A stretch of DNA of 64,000 bases, from positions 18,141,673 through 18,205,672 of the forward strand of contig CM067317.1 in NCBI GenBank assembly GCA_034231615.1, in the 5' to 3' direction. The notes below the pieces were generated by a model, which saw only the letters and a list, made by a program, of their open reading frames with translations, was not told where the DNA came from and made no database searches. The DNA is from Meghimatium bilineatum (taxonomy: Eukaryota > Mollusca > Gastropoda > Stylommatophora > Philomycidae). Below are positions 59,233 through 64,000 of this stretch, in pieces (the first letter of the stretch is position 1; each line of letters opens with the position of its first letter). Made by a program: the position numbers and the translations under genes.

Positions 59233-61339
59233 GATGAAATAGGTAGACTTTCAGCCCATTCCAGGCCAGAACCAGAGAATAACTATCCCACCAACAAAAA
59301 GGTAGGTTTCAACCTATGCACTGCAGCCGAGATAGGGTTCAATGTGCTAATTCCCCGCCACCAAATGACTACTAGTTATGCTGAACTTCTCTATTGTTCT
59401 AGGCATGAAACTAAATGTTCAAGTAAAGAGGATTGTTACGTCCTGAGTCACTGTGCCTCCATGATGGGCCTCAGCCATAGAAAAAAAGGGCTGTCAGTTT
59501 CCTCCTTCACTGAGCTGTGCAGTACATTTCTGGCTCCCTCCGAACTACAGAGGGAGTTGTATATATCAATATACAACTACATTGTATATACATACATACA
59601 GATGAAAAAGCATTAGACACATTGCACAAAAAAATAAGGGCATGAGAAGCATAATTGTATAGATGACGTGTCATGAAGCTTCTATAAGAAGATATATTAA
59701 ATATAAAGACATGTCATCTACTGAGGTTTTCTGTTGCATGGGTGGTTTGTCTAGTGATATTGGTGAGACCCACAGACGCAAACGCATGCGTAGAAGAGTG
59801 AGATCAATACACAACAAATGAGCCACAGAATTTAGAAAACACATTGTTCTTTACTTGAATATAAACAGTGATAAGAAAGCAACTTGGCACATCGTATTTG
59901 TCTGTCATCAAAGGTAGGATATTATATGATAATTAATGACGGTTTATCTTTACAAACTGTCGTGATGCAAACCATTGTAACGTTTCACATGGTCTATAGG
60001 ACCTAAAGATGCACAATTACTCGATTGTCTAGAAAGGTTTTATGGACAATGCGCCTTGTCCATTTGCACTAACACCATATATTTTGAAACTGTTGATTAG
60101 TTTCAAGGAAAAAGTAACGCCAATACGCTTGGAAACAAGCAAAACTGCAGATGATATCAGAATATGTTTAGTACACCGTCAAAAGTTATATGGCCTACCG
60201 TCCAAATTTTCAGTAGGGGTGCTACCCCGCAAAACAGTGGGGCTTTCCGTAGGGTGATTCCCTAAGCCTAGACCACTACCGCGGTAACCCGTAAGGTATC
60301 GGAAGAAAAGGTTTGAGGAGAGTGGCTTGTAATTGCTACTAACGAGGACAAATGTGTACCAACATACTGTAAGGTGTATACAACATACTTTCAGTTAGAT
60401 ATATTAGTAACAACGCATTAAAGTTATATATTCTTGTCAACATATTCGAGCTATTTATTCATATCAAGATATTCCAGTTATGTTCATACCAGCATGTTAG
60501 AGTTATATATTAAACATCAACATAATCGAGTTAACAACGTTGAAATAAAGGCAGACATAGACAAGAATAGATCAAAGCGTGATATGCACATATTTCGTCA
60601 CAACAATAAGTACACTCATTCTGTTAATATGCATTTGTCACTTATTACGATCACTAATATTGTTAATAATATTTAATATCATATAGCAATATCATATGCA
60701 TTATGTTCACAATCTTTATACATAAATCGTTAATAATTATATATATATATATATATATATAGTCTAGTCGCCTTCTTCAACATGTTACCATTGTCTATTA
60801 TCAAGTCATCCCTTTTACATGACACTACTTTTCTTATTAGACTATTGCGTATTTTAATAATGTCTAGTTTCAGTTGCTTTATGTAATAATATTATTGCAT
60901 ATATTCAGGTCATTCGTCATGTTTATATTATTCACGTTCATGTTCTTTATCATGTGTATACCATTATGTAGCTTCATTGATCATGTACATATCATCAAAA
61001 ATAACGTCCATTATTATTTAATATTCAATAGTGCCGCACTTACTTTATTAATATTTATCTTAGTCGAACCTATATAGTCTTTGTCGACTATGACGGACGA
61101 ACCAGATTTATCTATAACATTCTTCTAGCAGATTGCAACAATATGATGTGTAATTAACTACACTACATTTTTTTATTGTTCATCTTCATCGACAACCAGC
61201 AAAAGTAATTCTGTCCTCTTCTAGATCCTTAGTATCACGACTTTCAGTTGTATGGAACGCTTTCTAAAAATTGTAAGTTTTGATACTTGTGTTATCTCTG
61301 CGTGTGACAGACTAGGTGTGTGAAGATAACTGTTAGTAA
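59233..61339. other. No gene seen
   Basis: 59344-59616 and 60042-60257 give short unrecognised plus frames. About 60215-60325 is less AT-rich (GGGGTGCTACCCCGCAAAAC, GTAACCCGTAAGGTATCGG) and looks like a repeat-element body, unassigned. (TA)n at 60739-60761. Confidence 0.4.
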
Positions 61340-61344
61340 GTGTT

Positions 61345-61567
61345 AACGAGACAGGGTTATTGACGGGGTTAAGTCCAATACGGAACCCCTAGTGGCAAGA
61401 CATGGTTCTGACAGGGTTAGTCCAATACGGAACCCCTAGTGGCAAGACATGGTTCTGACAGGGTTAGTCCAATACGGAACCCCTAGTGACGAGGCAGGGC
61501 TATTGGCGGGGTTAGTCCAATACGGAACCCCTAGTGACAAGACATGGTTATTGATGGGGTTAGTAAA
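61345..61567. repeat. 47-bp tandem repeat, ~4.5 units
   Basis: Units of GGGTTAGTCCAATACGGAAC + CCCTAGTG(G/A)C(A/G)AG(A/G)CA-GG-T. The first units are identical and the last two are diverged. Confidence 0.93.
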
Positions 61568-61589
61568 TGTGTTTAAATGCGTTACAAAA

Positions 61590-61725
61590 TGCGTTTTTAA
61601 ACCAGTTCGGCGTCATTGAGGAAGGCTGCGTTTGTAAACCACTCTAGCGACATGTGGCAAGGCTGCGTTTGTAAACCATTCTATCGACATGTGGCAAGGC
61701 TGTGTTTGTAAACCAGTCCAGTGTT
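61590..61725. repeat. ~37-bp tandem repeat, three units
   Basis: GGCTGCGTTTGTAAACCA occurs three times (TGTGTTTG in the last), separated by TCTA-CGACATGTGGCAA. It lies immediately after the 47-bp array. Confidence 0.85.
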
Positions 61726-62969
61726 ATCTGCCTTCGATCTAAATATTCACATACATTTACTTTTGTTACTCAATTAAAATTAATTCGGGGAAATAATAGC
61801 CGTGTATTTATATCAATTATTGTTATTATACTGTTAAATTGTTAAAATTAATTATGTAATTTAGAGAAGGGTAATAAAGTAATTGCAACATGAAGTGAAA
61901 TGAGCTTCCAGAAAGCACTAACTCAATACATGACATGTTTGTATTTCTTATATAGTATAGGTTTGATGTTACACGGGGATTGTTCTGCTAGGATACTGAT
62001 GATCTTGAGATATTCTGCATGGGGATGCAATTCACACAATAAGGCATCTAAAGAAGTTTAAGTTCGAAGTAGTTTCTCCAGTGAAAGCTCCTAAGCTCCC
62101 TACTTCGTTAACTGTCTAGTATACGTTCTGTAAACATCATATGCGTTCGTGCTTACTATAGCGTAGATAATGATGTCTTAATGATGTCGATAATGATGTT
62201 CACAGTTGATTGCTTGTCCAGCGGTTACTGTGACTGCAATATGGTGTCATATGAAGATCTGATGTACAATAAGTTGCAATAATATGTTCACTTGATACAT
62301 CAAATGTGAATCTATCACCACAACAAAAACATATGTTAAGCCCTCTATCATATTGACGACAATCAACAAATGTAGAGTTCTCGCGTGCCCTATGAGTATG
62401 TTAACATACTGTATATTACAAATCAATAAGAGTTGTCTCATTTGTATATGCATAAGCGGTTGAAAATAGGTTAATAGGCGTGCAAGACTGAGTGATTCAT
62501 GCTCGGGTTTTCCCATATGTACCTCGCCCCTGCCAAAAAGAGACATATCGCTTGTCAAGAGTACCACTCATAGGAGATAATTCCGTAGGTTCAAGCTAAT
62601 AAAAGGTAATATCCTGGGATCTCCACGAAAATGCAATTACGCACACGCCGGCATACCCCGGGTATAAACCGAGATTCTACCCCGCGATATCGTCAGAAAA
62701 ACACAAATGGCGTAACCACTATGTCAGGTAAAAGAGTACATTCTAGTGGTGATCCGACCTAAACGCGCTAGACAGATTTGCTCAAACAGAAGCGCGCAGA
62801 AATGTGCGCGCAACGACATAAGCGCAAAGGGCCTTACGTCATGCATGGATGGCGAACAGTGTTGAAATTTTGTTATTCCTTTTCGGGTCCAGCGACACAT
62901 GATCATTAGCAACATATTTTTAAAATGTCTTATTTGAGCTCTATAAAATACGAACACATATAATGAAAC
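61726..62969. other. No gene seen
   Basis: AT-rich to about 62500. 62720-62850 is less AT-rich, with GCGCGC words, and unassigned. No RNA gene recognised. Confidence 0.4.
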
Positions 62970-62970
62970 T

Positions 62971-64000
62971 ATAAAATGTACAAATCTTCAGATTTGCTCT
63001 AACTACCGAACTATAGCCCTTATAAGTCAAGCACGTAAAATAATGCTAAACATCATAATGCAAAGAATCAAACAGAAATTAGAGATGGAGATAAATGAAA
63101 CACAGGCTGGTTTCAGATCGGGCAGAGGAACAAGAGATCACATTCTTAATATGAGAATGATCATAGAAAAGTGTAGGGAATTTTCAACTGACCTGCACAT
63201 GTGTTTCATAGATTACTCAAAAGCGTTCCACTGCGTCCAACACCAGCAACTATGGGAGATAATGAACAGCATGGGTTTCCCAAGACATATGATTCATCTA
63301 ATAGAGGAACTTTACCAAGATCAAAAGGCTGCAGTGAAGTTAGAGTATGATCTCTCAGAGTGGTTTGAGGTACAGAGTGGAGTAAGGAAGGGTGCACACT
63401 CTCCCCATACCTGTTCAACATCTACGCTCAAAGTATAATGAGGAACGTGAGAGAAGACATACACAACACTGACTACCACGCTTTAAACATATGTGGATTC
63501 CTAATCCCGGAACTACGCTACGCAGACGACACGGTACTTCTTTCAAACGATATAAAGGGATTGGAACAACTAATCAAGAACACAAAGAAATATAGCGAAG
63601 CACAAAATTTTTATTTAAACACGCAGAAAACAAAAATCATGTCAACAGATATAACAACACAACAACCAAAAATCAGAATAGACAATACCGAGATAGAATG
63701 TGTGGATAAATTTGAATACTTAGGAGCAAACATCAACGGTGCAGGAGACTGCATGGCAGAAATAAGGAAGAGATTGGCAATGGCATATTGCAAAATAACA
63801 CGGCTGAAAAACATATGGAAAAACAACAAAATAGAAACGAAAGTGCTAAGGTTACGAACTTTTATTTTTCCGGTTGCAACATACGGCTGTGAAACATGGA
63901 CTCTAAGTAAAACAGCGGCAAAGAAGATCAACGCCTTCGAGCTGAAATGCTACAGAAAGATACTTAGAATATCATGGAAGGATAAAATCAGAAACTCAGA
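62971..64000 (+). pseudogene. Near-intact non-LTR reverse transcriptase, runs off the end
   Basis: RNA-templated DNA polymerase of an RTE/CR1-like retrotransposon. From 62995: CSNYRTIALISQARKIMLNI, ETQAGFRSGRGTRDHI, FIDYSKAFHCV (motif A, first catalytic Asp, ~63204), SGVRKG (motif B, ~63376). One base appears missing at about 63393. The next frame then stays open to the window end: TLSPYLFNIYAQSIM, LRYADDTVLLS with YADD at 63519-63530 (motif C), KTKIMST, FEYLGANING, YGCETWTLSK and LKCYRKILRISWKDKIRNSE. The N-terminal endonuclease and fingers start are missing: similarity fades upstream of ~62971, so the copy is 5' truncated. With only one frameshift in ~340 codons it is the youngest element here. 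The rest of the C-terminus lies outside the window. Confidence 0.92.

Overview
This is metazoan nuclear DNA. It is AT-rich, has no operon-like gene packing, and is filled with microsatellites, minisatellite arrays, tRNA-derived SINE-like repeats and decayed transposons. The retroelement families (non-LTR elements with an RNase H domain after the reverse transcriptase, and RTE/CR1-like 3' ends), a FLYWCH/MULE transposon and a ZBED5-like hAT transposon suggest an invertebrate, plausibly a mollusc. That assignment is inference. I found no complete host gene, no rRNA or canonical tRNA gene, and no CRISPR array. Two unrecognised open frames (5670-5915 and 19330-19746, both minus) are the best candidates for host exons, at low confidence.

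Layout. 1-7.4 kb: tandem arrays of 43, 29, 13, 51 and 39 bp, with a truncated non-LTR 3' end inserted inside the 29-bp array. 7.4-10.6 kb: a decayed MULE-like DNA transposon with inverted termini, carrying a broken FLYWCH/MULE transposase and two foldback inverted repeats. 10.6-16.3 kb: gene-poor DNA with minisatellites. 16.3-19.1 kb: two truncated RNase H-bearing non-LTR elements, both minus. 19.1-29.3 kb: large 22-, 21-, 56- and 36-bp arrays and one more non-LTR 3' end. 30.2-35.5 kb: a cluster of non-LTR fragments in both orientations, including two more members of the family at 18-19 kb, plus a 106-bp repeat resembling retroelement promoter monomers.

35.9-55.9 kb: one ~10 kb sequence present twice, in direct orientation, on either side of an exact 100-N gap (46401-46500). 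The second copy starts at the first base after the gap and the first copy stops five bases before it. The copies differ mainly in tandem-array length. This is best read as two overlapping contig ends or haplotypes left unmerged, not a biological duplication. Each copy carries one hAT element with CAGTG termini and perfect 8-bp target site duplications (CTCTAAAC). It holds a dead transposase and an internal 16-bp satellite.

56-64 kb: sparse DNA, a non-LTR 3' end at 58.9-59.2 kb, 47-bp and 37-bp arrays near 61.5 kb, and at the right edge (62.97-64.0 kb) the best preserved coding sequence of the window: a reverse transcriptase with a YADD motif and one frameshift, running off the end.

I found no convincing new multi-gene system. 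The observations most worth following are the false-duplication signature, the precisely bounded hAT element, the MULE with its foldback structures, and the array polymorphisms between the two copies.
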